A DNA stretch of 64,000 bases from Weissella muntiaci (GTDB lineage Bacteria; Bacillota; Bacilli; Lactobacillales; Lactobacillaceae), in the NCBI RefSeq assembly GCF_008107635.1, contig NZ_SDGZ01000006.1, positions 1-64,000 of the forward strand, read 5' to 3'. A program made the translations under genes and the position numbers. A model generated the notes under the pieces. The model did not search any database and had not been told where the DNA came from. It was given only the letters and a program-made list of their open reading frames with translations. The stretch's first letter is position 1. The number at the start of each line of letters is the position of its first letter. Shown here in pieces: positions 8,148 to 16,054 of this stretch.

Positions 8148-10514
8148 TCACTTTGGAAATGCCAAATCAAATGAGCCATTAGCATTATCTTCAATCTTTG
8201 ACATTAGTAAATTTCTAAAAATATTAAATTGAATTTGGCGTTCCATTTCAAGGAAACTTCTCTGCGCTTCAATGCCATACTCATTGATTGGTTTATGTTG
8301 TGCAGTGGTTCGCCCATTAACTATCACTTGCAATTGTTGTAGATAGTCAAGTTGTAATACCCATGCATCATCAATTGCTTTTAAAATAATAATCTTTTTA
8401 AAGTATTGTGACTGTAATGGATGCGATAGGCGGCGCTGAACTGATGCTCTCGTTTCTTTAACCAATTGTACTAGCAAGGTCTGAACATCTTCTTTTTGAA
8501 TTTGTCCAATCAATGCTTGTTCAATTCTTGCTAGGGAGATCGTTTCATCAATGTTATTGAAAATAAAGCTACTAATTACTTCAATATTCAAATTCTGCTT
8601 CTGACTCACAAAATTATCGATAGTAACTTTTATTGCCAAGTCAATCAATCGTTCAACTTCATCTTGTTGATTATTCAGAACTTGCCTCCGAGCGAGATAC
8701 ACCTTGTCACGCTGCTCACCCAAAATAATTGCATAGGCGATTGTTGACCGTCGTTGCCGACTTTCCATATTTTTTCGTGTTTGCTGTGCCTTATCAATTA
8801 AGTGTCTACTTTGAAGAGACGTTAATGCTTGATCTCCCTCAACCGTGCCCGCTTCAACTTTAAGAAGCAACTTTTCATGATAATTTCTCGCCCGATTCGA
8901 GGCATTTTCTGTCATAATCTGATCTTCTAACGATACAAAAAATTGGCTTTCTCCAGGCTCGCCCTGTCGCCCTGCTCGTCCGCGTAACTGATTATCTACA
9001 CGGCGGTTTGCCATTCTCTCAGTTCCAATAACAACCAACCCGCCGTTCTTTTTTGCCATAGATGAGAGCTTAATATCAGTTCCGCGTCCCGCCATTGCCG
9101 TTGCAATGGTCACGGAACCAACCTGTCCAGCCTCATCGATAATTCTGTTTTCACGTTCCGCACTCTCCGCGTTAAGTAAATTGTGTGGAATTTTATGTTG
9201 TAAGAGTAATAAAGAATATAATCGCGACATGTTTACCGAACCCGTTGCAATTAAAATAGGCCGCCCTGCTTGTAACGCCGATTTTACCAACTTAATTGAT
9301 GCATCAACTTTCGCTCGATTCGTAACATACAGTTGATCAACTTGATCTTCCCTAATCAGTGGTTCATGAGTAGGAATCTGTATCACCCGCAACCGATATG
9401 TCTCCAGAAACTCTTTTTCATCAGTTTTTGCCGTACCAGTCATTCCGGCCAGTCTTTGAAATTTTTGGAATAAGCTCTGATAACTGATCACACCCAAGGT
9501 CTTAGTTTCTTTCGTCAGAGTAACATCTTCCTTGACCTCAATTGCTTGATGTAAACCGTTTGTCAGCTTAACACCCTTCAATTTACGTCCATTTGTGTCA
9601 TCTAACAAAATCACGGCATCATCCTCAACTAAGTAGTCATGCCCCTTTTCTTTCAAAACATTCGCCTGCAATGCCAAAATCAAATGAGTATACAACTCAA
9701 AATGGTCTGCTGAAAAAACATCGTCAATATCAAAATAGTTATTTATTTTCTCAAGTCCGAGATCAGAGTACCAAACACTCCGCTCATCATCACTTAATTC
9801 ATAATCTACCTCTGTTAAATTGTTAAAAAACCAATTACTAATCTCATAAAGATCCGATTGAACCTTTGGCGCGCCAGACACAATTAAGCTCGTCTGAGCC
9901 TCATCAAGGAGCACTGCATCGATTTCGTCAATTACCGCAAAATTAAATCTAGTTACAACTTGTTGGCCAATTTCTGTACCCAGATTATCAAAAAGGTAGT
10001 CAAAGCCTAATCTTGAGTGGGTTGCATAGACGATATCAGCGTCATAAAGCTTAGCCTTTTGTTGATAATCAAGTTCCTCAGTCCCAATTCCAACTGTTAA
10101 ACCAAGCCACTTAAAAACAGCCCCCATTTCCATTCCATCACGTCGCGCTAGATATTCATTTGCTGTGATTAAGAAATTTCCTTTTACCCCTAGCAACGCA
10201 TGGGCATATAAGGGCATCGTTGCAACAAGCGTCTTTCCTTCACCCGTTTTAATTTCGGCCACATTTCCAAAAAATAGAGCGACTCCCCCTAAGACTTGCA
10301 CATAATATGGCTCCATTCCTAACACTCTGCGATCGGCCTCAATTACAGCCGCAAAGATTGCTGGCAAAAGTTGTTTCAATGTTTTGCCGTTTTCTAATGC
10401 CACTTGGAAGATTTTTGTTTGAGATTGCAGCTCAGCATCTGACATTGCCTGATATTCAGGCAAGGCATTATAAACCTTCCTTGTTATTCTGCGGTATTTA
10501 CTTAATTCCAACAC
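8148..10514 (-). CDS. secA2: Accessory Sec ATPase SecA2
   Basis: The 788-aa protein is a SecA motor. It has Walker A (IKTGEGKTLVATMP near residue 90), the DEAD-like VIDEIDAVLLDEA box, the AGMTGTAKTDE motif and the helicase block ATAMAGRGTDIKLS with QLRGRAGRQGEPG. It lacks the long C-terminal linker and zinc-binding tail of housekeeping SecA1, which is normal for SecA2 of SecY2 systems. It drives adhesin export through SecY2 at the membrane. The start is a GTG at 10514 with a run of six G as SD about 7 nt upstream. It lies 16 bp after a small membrane-protein gene. Confidence 0.95.
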   Translation of the reverse strand: MLELSKYRRITRKVYNALPEYQAMSDAELQSQTKIFQVALENGKTLKQLLPAIFAAVIEADRRVLGMEPYYVQVLGGVALFFGNVAEIKTGEGKTLVATMPLYAHALLGVKGNFLITANEYLARRDGMEMGAVFKWLGLTVGIGTEELDYQQKAKLYDADIVYATHSRLGFDYLFDNLGTEIGQQVVTRFNFAVIDEIDAVLLDEAQTSLIVSGAPKVQSDLYEISNWFFNNLTEVDYELSDDERSVWYSDLGLEKINNYFDIDDVFSADHFELYTHLILALQANVLKEKGHDYLVEDDAVILLDDTNGRKLKGVKLTNGLHQAIEVKEDVTLTKETKTLGVISYQSLFQKFQRLAGMTGTAKTDEKEFLETYRLRVIQIPTHEPLIREDQVDQLYVTNRAKVDASIKLVKSALQAGRPILIATGSVNMSRLYSLLLLQHKIPHNLLNAESAERENRIIDEAGQVGSVTIATAMAGRGTDIKLSSMAKKNGGLVVIGTERMANRRVDNQLRGRAGRQGEPGESQFFVSLEDQIMTENASNRARNYHEKLLLKVEAGTVEGDQALTSLQSRHLIDKAQQTRKNMESRQRRSTIAYAIILGEQRDKVYLARRQVLNNQQDEVERLIDLAIKVTIDNFVSQKQNLNIEVISSFIFNNIDETISLARIEQALIGQIQKEDVQTLLVQLVKETRASVQRRLSHPLQSQYFKKIIILKAIDDAWVLQLDYLQQLQVIVNGRTTAQHKPINEYGIEAQRSFLEMERQIQFNIFRNLLMSKIEDNANGSFDLAFPK

Positions 10515-10530
10515 TGATTAGCCCCCCATA

Positions 10531-10728
10531 TCAATGAAAAAAGAGCACCTTCAATAGTGCAAAAATACTAGATAAAAGCCCAAATGCAGTAACTACCATC
10601 AGTACGGCAAACAGGGTTGGCCGAATGTACGTCCATTTTGATGCTGGCTTGTTCTTTCGATATTTACGTCTTCGCTGCTCGTAATCAAACTGTGCATCAA
10701 CTTTCTGATCAAGTTCTTTCTTTTTCAT
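10531..10728 (-). CDS. Small one-helix membrane protein, candidate Asp4/SecE-like subunit
   Basis: The 65-aa product has a strongly basic, charged N-terminal half (MKKKELDQKVDAQ... YEQRRRKYRKNKPASKW) followed by one hydrophobic helix of about 22 residues (TLFAVLMVVTAFGLLSSIFALL) and a short tail. This is the layout of Gram-positive SecE and of the small accessory Sec proteins Asp4/Asp5 in streptococci. It is the first gene of the operon, with an AGAGAG SD, and precedes secA2 by 16 bp. That context supports a role in the SecA2/SecY2 translocon. I cannot show homology by eye, so the Asp4/SecE call is inference. Confidence 0.6.
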   Translation of the reverse strand: MKKKELDQKVDAQFDYEQRRRKYRKNKPASKWTYIRPTLFAVLMVVTAFGLLSSIFALLKVLFFH

Positions 10729-10927
10729 TGTTTACTCTCTCTCATCTGCCTTGCTTGCCGTTATTCTCATTTTTTGAGCATTATTATTCATCAATGTCTG
10801 CCTATCAGCATTGAGGTCTCTCACGTTATTTAAAAGACAAATTCAAGCTTCTCAGCTAGTAAAATGCATAATTATTATTAAGGCTACTTAGATAGTCATT
10901 TTTGATTAGTCACTGTTCGTATATTTT

Positions 10928-10956
10928 AACATAGTGCCCTTCTTGATTAATAGCAA
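10928..10956 (-). promoter_or_regulatory. Candidate sigma-A promoter of the accessory Sec operon
   Basis: On the minus strand TTGCTA (10951-10956) and TATGTT (10928-10933) are separated by exactly 17 bp and lie 200 bp upstream of the first operon gene. The long 5' leader has no obvious ORF. Other AT-rich hexamers are nearby, so the assignment is tentative. Confidence 0.4.
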
Positions 10957-11224
10957 CAGCCTAATGTTTGATATACTCCAGCAGTCCATTAATAAATCTA
11001 ATGTATATTGATTAATAACAACTAATCAAGCCTAATATTAAAATTCCACATGTAAAACATGACCTAAAGATTGAATTTATTCAAATTTTATTTGTATATA
11101 TTCATGAACATTACTTTTATAAAACCGACTTTAAAAAAGGCTTGTGTTTGAAATCTTGCGATCATTCGATTGTATACGGCATTTAAAGATAAGTATCATG
11201 GCCCGATTGATATATTTGTAGATA

Positions 11225-11254
11225 AAAAAACGCCAGCAAAATTGTCGGCGTTTT
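11225..11254 (-). terminator. Rho-independent terminator of the Mrr-type gene
   Basis: AAAACGCC (11247-11254 read on minus) pairs with GGCGTTTT (11227-11234) around a 12-nt loop. A T-run follows on the minus strand. It sits 34 bp past the stop. Confidence 0.75.
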
Positions 11255-11287
11255 CCCAAATCTATTAAATTTTATGTGTAACAAGCT

Positions 11288-12151
11288 TTATCTAAAAAAA
11301 TCGTCAACAACATACGTTATGACTGGTTTAACATGCAACTCATACTTTGCAATCAAATCCAACATTTTCTCTTGATCAATCAAAGTAATCACTCGTGTGC
11401 CCTCACGAGCCGCCTTCATTGCTGCCGGTGTAAATACACCCGTTGTAATAAAAATTCCATACTCCGCATTCCGCTTATCCATTGCGCCACGGAATTTATC
11501 AATCTCCGGCGAACCAACATTACCCGCCCAGCGCTTTGACTGCAGTGCTACTCTGACGGTTCTAAAATCATCAGTGGTTAGGTACCCAAAGCCATCTAAG
11601 CCACCGTCACCACTAGCCACAACACCAATTTTCTCGTCTAATTCGATTTGCATCTTACTAATCAAATTACGCGAAAACGCCTCAAATTTGATTGGATTCA
11701 TATCTTTAAGACTCGCCAATACTTTTCCCCGCCATGCATCGATATAATCTGAGGTATTTAACTCATCGACGATTTCTTCCTCTACATCGTCCCCAGATCC
11801 ATCGATAGATTCGTTTGCTTTAGCATCACGAGACTTTGCCCATACCTGATCAGTCAGTTCATTTGTTCGTGTTGCATTCGCAACCAGTTCATGCGCCAAG
11901 ACCAGATTAAGTCCCTTAATCTTTGAACGCTCAGAGATATCAATTAATCCGATCATCTCTAAAGTCTTTAGTGAGAAATTAAATGGAAAGGCAAACTGTT
12001 GATATGCTCGCTGTGTCTTTTTAGACACCTTCTCTTGCGTAAGTGTTTCTGCCGTAATCAGGTCCGTGTTTGTAACCAACCACCTTTTAACATCATCTCT
12101 CGTCGTATCGCCACCTAAACTAATGAGTGCCTTAATAATTGCCTGACGCAA
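11288..12151 (-). CDS. Mrr-type restriction endonuclease, 5' end possibly damaged
   Basis: The C-terminal half is an Mrr-catalytic domain: NPIKFEAFSRNLI helix, GDGGLDGFG with D186, then VALQSKRW with Q204 and K206 (D-x17-QxK), and GIFITTGVFTPAAMKAA. The N-terminal half resembles the Mrr winged-helix domain. Such type IV enzymes usually cut modified DNA. The only usable start in frame is TTG at 12151. However, protein-like sequence (YYKYKDFFDLRSKDREEYL) continues upstream in the same frame to a TGA at 12242 without a start codon. An ATG with SD GAGAAAG (12210) lies one frame off. Either translation starts at the TTG, giving 287 aa, or the gene carries a 1-nt lesion near its start. It is a single gene with no methylase partner. 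Confidence 0.75.
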   Translation of the reverse strand: MRQAIIKALISLGGDTTRDDVKRWLVTNTDLITAETLTQEKVSKKTQRAYQQFAFPFNFSLKTLEMIGLIDISERSKIKGLNLVLAHELVANATRTNELTDQVWAKSRDAKANESIDGSGDDVEEEIVDELNTSDYIDAWRGKVLASLKDMNPIKFEAFSRNLISKMQIELDEKIGVVASGDGGLDGFGYLTTDDFRTVRVALQSKRWAGNVGSPEIDKFRGAMDKRNAEYGIFITTGVFTPAAMKAAREGTRVITLIDQEKMLDLIAKYELHVKPVITYVVDDFFR

Positions 12152-12385
12152 ATACTCCTCACGATCCTTGCTTCTGAGATCAAAAAAGTCCTTGTATTTG
12201 TAGTATTCATTATCATTTACTTTCTCATTTTCTATATAATGTCATTTAATTCACAAATGTCCTCTATTATTATAGCTGGATATCTTCAAAACCAACCACC
12301 CAGTTTTTCCTTTTCCTATTTCTTAAAGTTATAGGTTAAAATCAAAGTATAAAATAAACGCTCAGTCCGCCTAAAAACAGCTAAA

Positions 12386-12414
12386 TTGTAATAAAGCAAC
12401 AAAAGGCGTAGAAT
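12386..12414 (+). promoter_or_regulatory. Promoter of the MFS transporter
   Basis: TTGTAA (12386-12391) and TAGAAT (12409-12414) are spaced by 17 bp. The predicted transcription start falls inside the palindrome that follows directly. Confidence 0.65.
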
Positions 12415-12415
12415 G

Positions 12416-12438
12416 ATAAACTATTGTTAATAGTTTAT
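12416..12438. promoter_or_regulatory. Perfect 10-bp inverted repeat, operator candidate
   Basis: ATAAACTATT (12416-12425) and AATAGTTTAT (12429-12438) are exact reverse complements with a 3-bp centre. The site begins one base after the -10 box and ends before the SD (GAGGTG, 12441-12446). A bound repressor would block initiation. No regulator gene is adjacent, so a TetR- or MarR-type repressor encoded elsewhere is only a guess. Confidence 0.55.
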
Positions 12439-12450
12439 GCGAGGTGAAAT

Positions 12451-13677
12451 ATGTTTAAAAAGTTATCTACTATGGAAACCTGGCGTCGTAATATGTATGT
12501 TCTCTGGTTTGGTGTGTTTATGTCTGGAATTGGTTTTTCTTCAGTCATGCCCTTCTTGCCACTGTACGTTGATACCTTAGGTGATTTTTCCAAGAGTCAA
12601 TTAACGTTATATGCGGGTCTTGTTTTCTCAATTACCTTCTTGGTCACTGCGCTAGTCTCACCAATGTGGGGAAAGCTTGCTGATCGGAAGGGCCGTCGTC
12701 TGATGTTGCTAAGAGCATCACTGGGGATGGCGATTGTTTTTGCTCTCATGGGGCTTGTTACAAATGTTTGGCAGCTCATGGTCCTTCGGGCGCTCCAAGG
12801 ATTCTTTGGCGGCTTTATCTCAAATGCCAACGCGATGGTTGCAACACAGACACCGAAAGAAAAAGCCGGCTACGCGCTTGGAACATTAGTAACTGGCGTC
12901 ACTGCCGGTCAATTACTCGGTCCGTTCATCGGTGGTGCAATCGCCTCCGTCGTTTCTTATCGTGCTTCCTTCTTTGTTACTGGCTCACTACTTTTTGCAT
13001 CGTTTCTCTTGGTGTTCTTCTTCGTTGAAGAAGATTTCACACCAATCGCCAAAGGTGCCACACCTAAGCTACGCGAAGTATTCAAAATGGTCTCCTCCAG
13101 TCAATTAACCATTGATCTATTTATCACTACCATGATCATCCAAGCCGTTAATACTTCAATCTCACCAATTGTGGCACTTTTTGTCCGAGAGCTTACAAAT
13201 AATAGTTCCAGCTCAACTTTCCTTGCTGGAATCGTAGCCGCGATGCCTGGAATTGCAACCATGATTGCAGCACCTCGCTTTGGGGTGATTGGCGACCGGA
13301 TAGGGACGCACCGGATGATCTTTATTGGCTTCTTGTTCGCCTTTGCCGTCTTTGTTCCAACAACGTTTGTCACTTCTGTTACAATGCTTGCTGTTTTCCG
13401 TTTCTTAGTCGGAATCTCGGACGCAACAATGTTACCGGCTGTTCAAACCTTGCTGACCAAGACGACGCCACACGAAATTACTAGTCGGATCTTCGCCTAT
13501 AACCAAAGTTTCCAATCCATTGGCGCCGTCCTTGGACCACTTCTTGGAACAGTCGTTGCATCGATCTTTGATTATCGTTGGATCTTCCTATTCTCGGCAA
13601 TTCTAATTGCCCTGAACGCCCTGTTATTCTGGTTTAACACGAAGCCAATTCGAAATGGCTCGATTAAATATCAATAA
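12451..13677 (+). CDS. MFS multidrug-type exporter (DHA1 family)
   Basis: The 408-aa protein has about twelve membrane segments in two halves. It carries the MFS motif A in the loop after helix 2 (GKLADRKGRR), a related copy in the second half (FGVIGDRIGTHR) and an antiporter-like motif C region (GVTAGQLLGPFIGG). These mark a proton-driven drug/metabolite exporter of the 12-TM DHA1 group. The substrate cannot be predicted. The gene stands alone, has its own promoter with an overlapping palindrome, and ends in a strong terminator. This suggests inducible expression by a repressor-sensed compound. Confidence 0.85.
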   Translation: MFKKLSTMETWRRNMYVLWFGVFMSGIGFSSVMPFLPLYVDTLGDFSKSQLTLYAGLVFSITFLVTALVSPMWGKLADRKGRRLMLLRASLGMAIVFALMGLVTNVWQLMVLRALQGFFGGFISNANAMVATQTPKEKAGYALGTLVTGVTAGQLLGPFIGGAIASVVSYRASFFVTGSLLFASFLLVFFFVEEDFTPIAKGATPKLREVFKMVSSSQLTIDLFITTMIIQAVNTSISPIVALFVRELTNNSSSSTFLAGIVAAMPGIATMIAAPRFGVIGDRIGTHRMIFIGFLFAFAVFVPTTFVTSVTMLAVFRFLVGISDATMLPAVQTLLTKTTPHEITSRIFAYNQSFQSIGAVLGPLLGTVVASIFDYRWIFLFSAILIALNALLFWFNTKPIRNGSIKYQ

Positions 13678-13689
13678 TAACATATTTTT

Positions 13690-13722
13690 AACCGCAACTA
13701 ATGTATTTAGTTGCGGTTTTTT
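13690..13722 (+). terminator. Terminator of the MFS gene
   Basis: A 12-bp perfect stem (AACCGCAACTAA / TTAGTTGCGGTT) with a 5-nt loop is followed by T-rich sequence. It lies between convergent genes. Confidence 0.9.
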
Positions 13723-13728
13723 ATAAAT

Positions 13729-13762
13729 AAAAAGCTAGCAAATTCTCAACGAATCCACTAGC
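13729..13762 (-). terminator. Terminator of tpx
   Basis: On the minus strand GCTAG (13758-13762) and CTAGC (13734-13738) pair, with an inner ATTC/GAAT stem, and a TTTTTATTT tail follows just past the tpx stop. Confidence 0.6.
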
Positions 13763-13770
13763 ATGTCATT

Positions 13771-14256
13771 CTATTTTGTAATTGCCGCCAACGCCGCCTG
13801 ATAATCCGGTTCATCGCTAATCTCTGTAACAATTTGCCGGTAAACCACCTTACCATCTTTTATTACAAAAATTGAACGTGCCAAACGATTAACCAATGGT
13901 CCAATTTTCATTGTCAAACCAAACGCTTCTCCAAATGAACCGTCATCAGCCAAGATGGTCATATCAACACCATGAGCGGCACACCAATTTGCCTGTTCTT
14001 CCGGCGTGTTATTTGAGATTGACCAGAATTCAATATCCTGATGAGCTGCCGCCTCCACATTGAAGCGCTGCGTCTGCAAGGAACAAGTCTTTGTTCGAAT
14101 ATCTGGAAAAACCGAAATTAATAACGGCTTCGTCACCTGACTTAATTGATGTTGCTGACCAGCCAAATCATTCAAAACAACCTCAGGTGCATCCTGACCT
14201 ACTGTAATTGGATCAATTGATATAAATTTTATTCCATGAACTTTAATCTTTTCCAT
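13771..14256 (-). CDS. tpx: Thiol peroxidase, Tpx type
   Basis: This 161-aa peroxiredoxin has the Tpx-like peroxidatic block SVFPDIRTKTCSLQTQRFN with T-x-x-C geometry (T-K-T-C). It also has an upstream GQDAPEVVLNDLAG start and the later NRLARSIFVIKDGKVVY strand. It reduces H2O2 and organic peroxides in the cytosol using thioredoxin. A resolving Cys may be the WCAAHG cysteine in the following helix. Length matches the family (about 165 aa). It is monocistronic, with its own hairpin downstream. Confidence 0.88.
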   Translation of the reverse strand: MEKIKVHGIKFISIDPITVGQDAPEVVLNDLAGQQHQLSQVTKPLLISVFPDIRTKTCSLQTQRFNVEAAAHQDIEFWSISNNTPEEQANWCAAHGVDMTILADDGSFGEAFGLTMKIGPLVNRLARSIFVIKDGKVVYRQIVTEISDEPDYQAALAAITK

Positions 14257-14365
14257 CCTGTTACCCTCCCTATCGAAGCACTTTTCTGATATCTCGTAAC
14301 CGGTTTCGTTCCTGCCTATATCAGTGATTATCGCATATATTGGACTGCTTTAGAATATTAGCGAC

Positions 14366-14404
14366 TTAAAAAAGCTGTCGGCTCATTCAACGAACCAACA
14401 GCTT
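14366..14404 (-). terminator. Terminator of the amino-acid permease gene
   Basis: AAGCTGT (14398-14404 read on minus) pairs with ACAGCTT (14372-14378), extended by a GGTTC/GAGCC inner stem. TTTTTTA follows on the minus strand. Confidence 0.8.
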
Positions 14405-14414
14405 GATTTATATT

Positions 14415-15773
14415 TTAGGATTTAACAGGCTTCCGATAACTAAAGAATGCCAATAAACAAATCACCAAGGCAAAAATCGATAAATACCATGGGTTTGATG
14501 TTATTTGCGAATAAACAACGAAGATCAAGAATAATAACACAATTACTGTAATACTCTTCAAGAATATGTTAGCTACCCCACCATGCTTGAAATACAAGAT
14601 TAATGCCGAAACCAGCAATACAATCCAAACCGTTGAAATAGTGTAAGAGATCGATCCAGCAACGAATTGCCAGAATCCATCTCCAAAGATTGCTGAAAGC
14701 ACAACTCCTAAGAATAAGACCGCTGAACTGACCCAAATTGTCCGCGTGGGAACTTGGTTACGATTTAGCTTACTTAGACCACGTCCCAACTTAGTTTCCG
14801 AACCTTGTACTCGTGCGTAGAGTGACCTTGATGTCGCATAGATTGCCGAGTTAACCGCTGAGAAAATCGCAATCACAATCACAATTAGAATTAATTTATC
14901 CGCATGCGGAATTCCCACACGTGTGAATAGTGTCGCAAAAGGACTCTCGGCATTTGGATCAGCAACTTGCTTCCAAGGCAATAATTGCAAAAATAGAAAA
15001 ATTGGCACAACGTAGAATGCAATAATTCTGAAGAGCACACTTCGAATTGCCTTAGGGATTGCCGTCTTTGCATCCTTAGTTTCTGCAACCGTAACTGCCG
15101 CAAGTTCAGAACCACCAAAGGAGAAGATTACCACCAACATTGAATTGATGACTCCTTGCATGCCATTTGGTGCAAAACTCGATGCAGTACTATTGTTAGC
15201 GGCCAGCTGAGCAGCAGTTGGCTTAAATCCCAAGTGCACATTATTAATGAACAATAGATAGAGTCCAACCGCAATTAGAATAATGATCACAGCAATTTTA
15301 ATAAATGCTAACCAATACTCGGTTTCAGCGAATGCACGAACCGAGTATAAATTAATCGCCGTTCCTAAAACTGCCACGATCAAAGCAAAGATCCATAATG
15401 GCACGCCTGGAATTAACATTCCTAGGAACGTTGCCACACCAGCCTCTTCAGCAATTAAGACCGCCATCCATGTCGACCAATAAACCCAATCCGTAAAGTG
15501 CGCCATCCGCGCCCCAATGTAAGGCTTAACAATCGCCGACATCCCGACATCCGATGATTTCTTATTAAACAGAATCATCTTTGCAACGCCGTTCATCACA
15601 ATATATAGAGAAAAGCCAGCCAAGACGTAAGCCAGGATTGCTGCTGGTCCGGCAGTCGCAATGACTGAACCAGATCCCAAAAATAATCCTGAACCAATTG
15701 CTCCCCCAAGTGAGAGCATAACGACATGGCGAGTTTGTAGCACTGGCTTCAACTCATCATTTCTTTCTTCCAC
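14415..15773 (-). CDS. Amino-acid permease (APC superfamily, AAT type)
   Basis: The protein (about 452 aa) has twelve predicted membrane segments. It carries the first-helix APC signature GGAIGSGLFLGSG and the conserved loop AVTVAETKDAKTAIPKAI after helix 6 typical of AAT-family permeases. It imports one or more amino acids with protons; specificity is not readable. The longest reading would use a GTG at 15785 with an SD touching it. I prefer GTG at 15773, since AAGGGTGG lies about 8 nt upstream. The gene is monocistronic. Confidence 0.85.
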   Translation of the reverse strand: MEERNDELKPVLQTRHVVMLSLGGAIGSGLFLGSGSVIATAGPAAILAYVLAGFSLYIVMNGVAKMILFNKKSSDVGMSAIVKPYIGARMAHFTDWVYWSTWMAVLIAEEAGVATFLGMLIPGVPLWIFALIVAVLGTAINLYSVRAFAETEYWLAFIKIAVIIILIAVGLYLLFINNVHLGFKPTAAQLAANNSTASSFAPNGMQGVINSMLVVIFSFGGSELAAVTVAETKDAKTAIPKAIRSVLFRIIAFYVVPIFLFLQLLPWKQVADPNAESPFATLFTRVGIPHADKLILIVIVIAIFSAVNSAIYATSRSLYARVQGSETKLGRGLSKLNRNQVPTRTIWVSSAVLFLGVVLSAIFGDGFWQFVAGSISYTISTVWIVLLVSALILYFKHGGVANIFLKSITVIVLLFLIFVVYSQITSNPWYLSIFALVICLLAFFSYRKPVKS

Positions 15774-16010
15774 AGGTAATACCACCCTTATATTTGTTCT
15801 TCTTATTCTTGATCGCTCACTTGGTACTTGCTCTGTAACCCTGCTTGGAGTCGATACACGATTAATTACAACAAGATACCTTAAATAAAAAGACTTTCTC
15901 TAATTTAGCACAAGATGACCGGTTTGTCATTTTATTTTAATAATCTTTTCATAAAACGGTTTTAAGTTGTTTTCCATAGTAGCTAGCGCATTAAAATTTC
16001 TAAATATAAC

Positions 16011-16038
16011 AAAAAGGCGTTGACGGAACACCAACACC
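16011..16038 (-). terminator. Terminator of the acyl-CoA operon
   Basis: GGTGTTG (16032-16038 on minus) pairs with CAACGCC (16016-16022), including one G-U pair. A TTTTT run follows. It lies 17 bp past the last gene of the operon. Confidence 0.8.
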
Positions 16039-16054
16039 CTTTCTAAACACAATT

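Larger units (their letters stand above)
10729..11287. other. 559-bp intergenic region
   Basis: This AT-rich gap separates the accessory Sec operon from the Mrr-type gene. Both genes flanking it are on the minus strand. It holds the candidate operon promoter (10928-10956) and the terminator of the nuclease gene (11225-11254). I found no RBS-led ORF, tRNA or riboswitch in it. A plus-strand stretch at about 11145-11272 is open but has no start codon or SD. Confidence 0.5.

Noticed and set aside
11145-11272. Plus-strand open stretch with protein-like composition (RLYTAFKDKYHGP...), possible transposase or gene remnant.
   Set aside because: No start codon, SD or recognisable motif; short and ends in the terminator region of the opposite gene, so chance is sufficient.
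15760-15800. AGGGTGGTATTACC upstream of the amino-acid permease looked like a T-box core.
   Set aside because: It lacks the UGGNACCGCG consensus, has no terminator/antiterminator after it, and is better explained as the SD of the GTG start at 15773.
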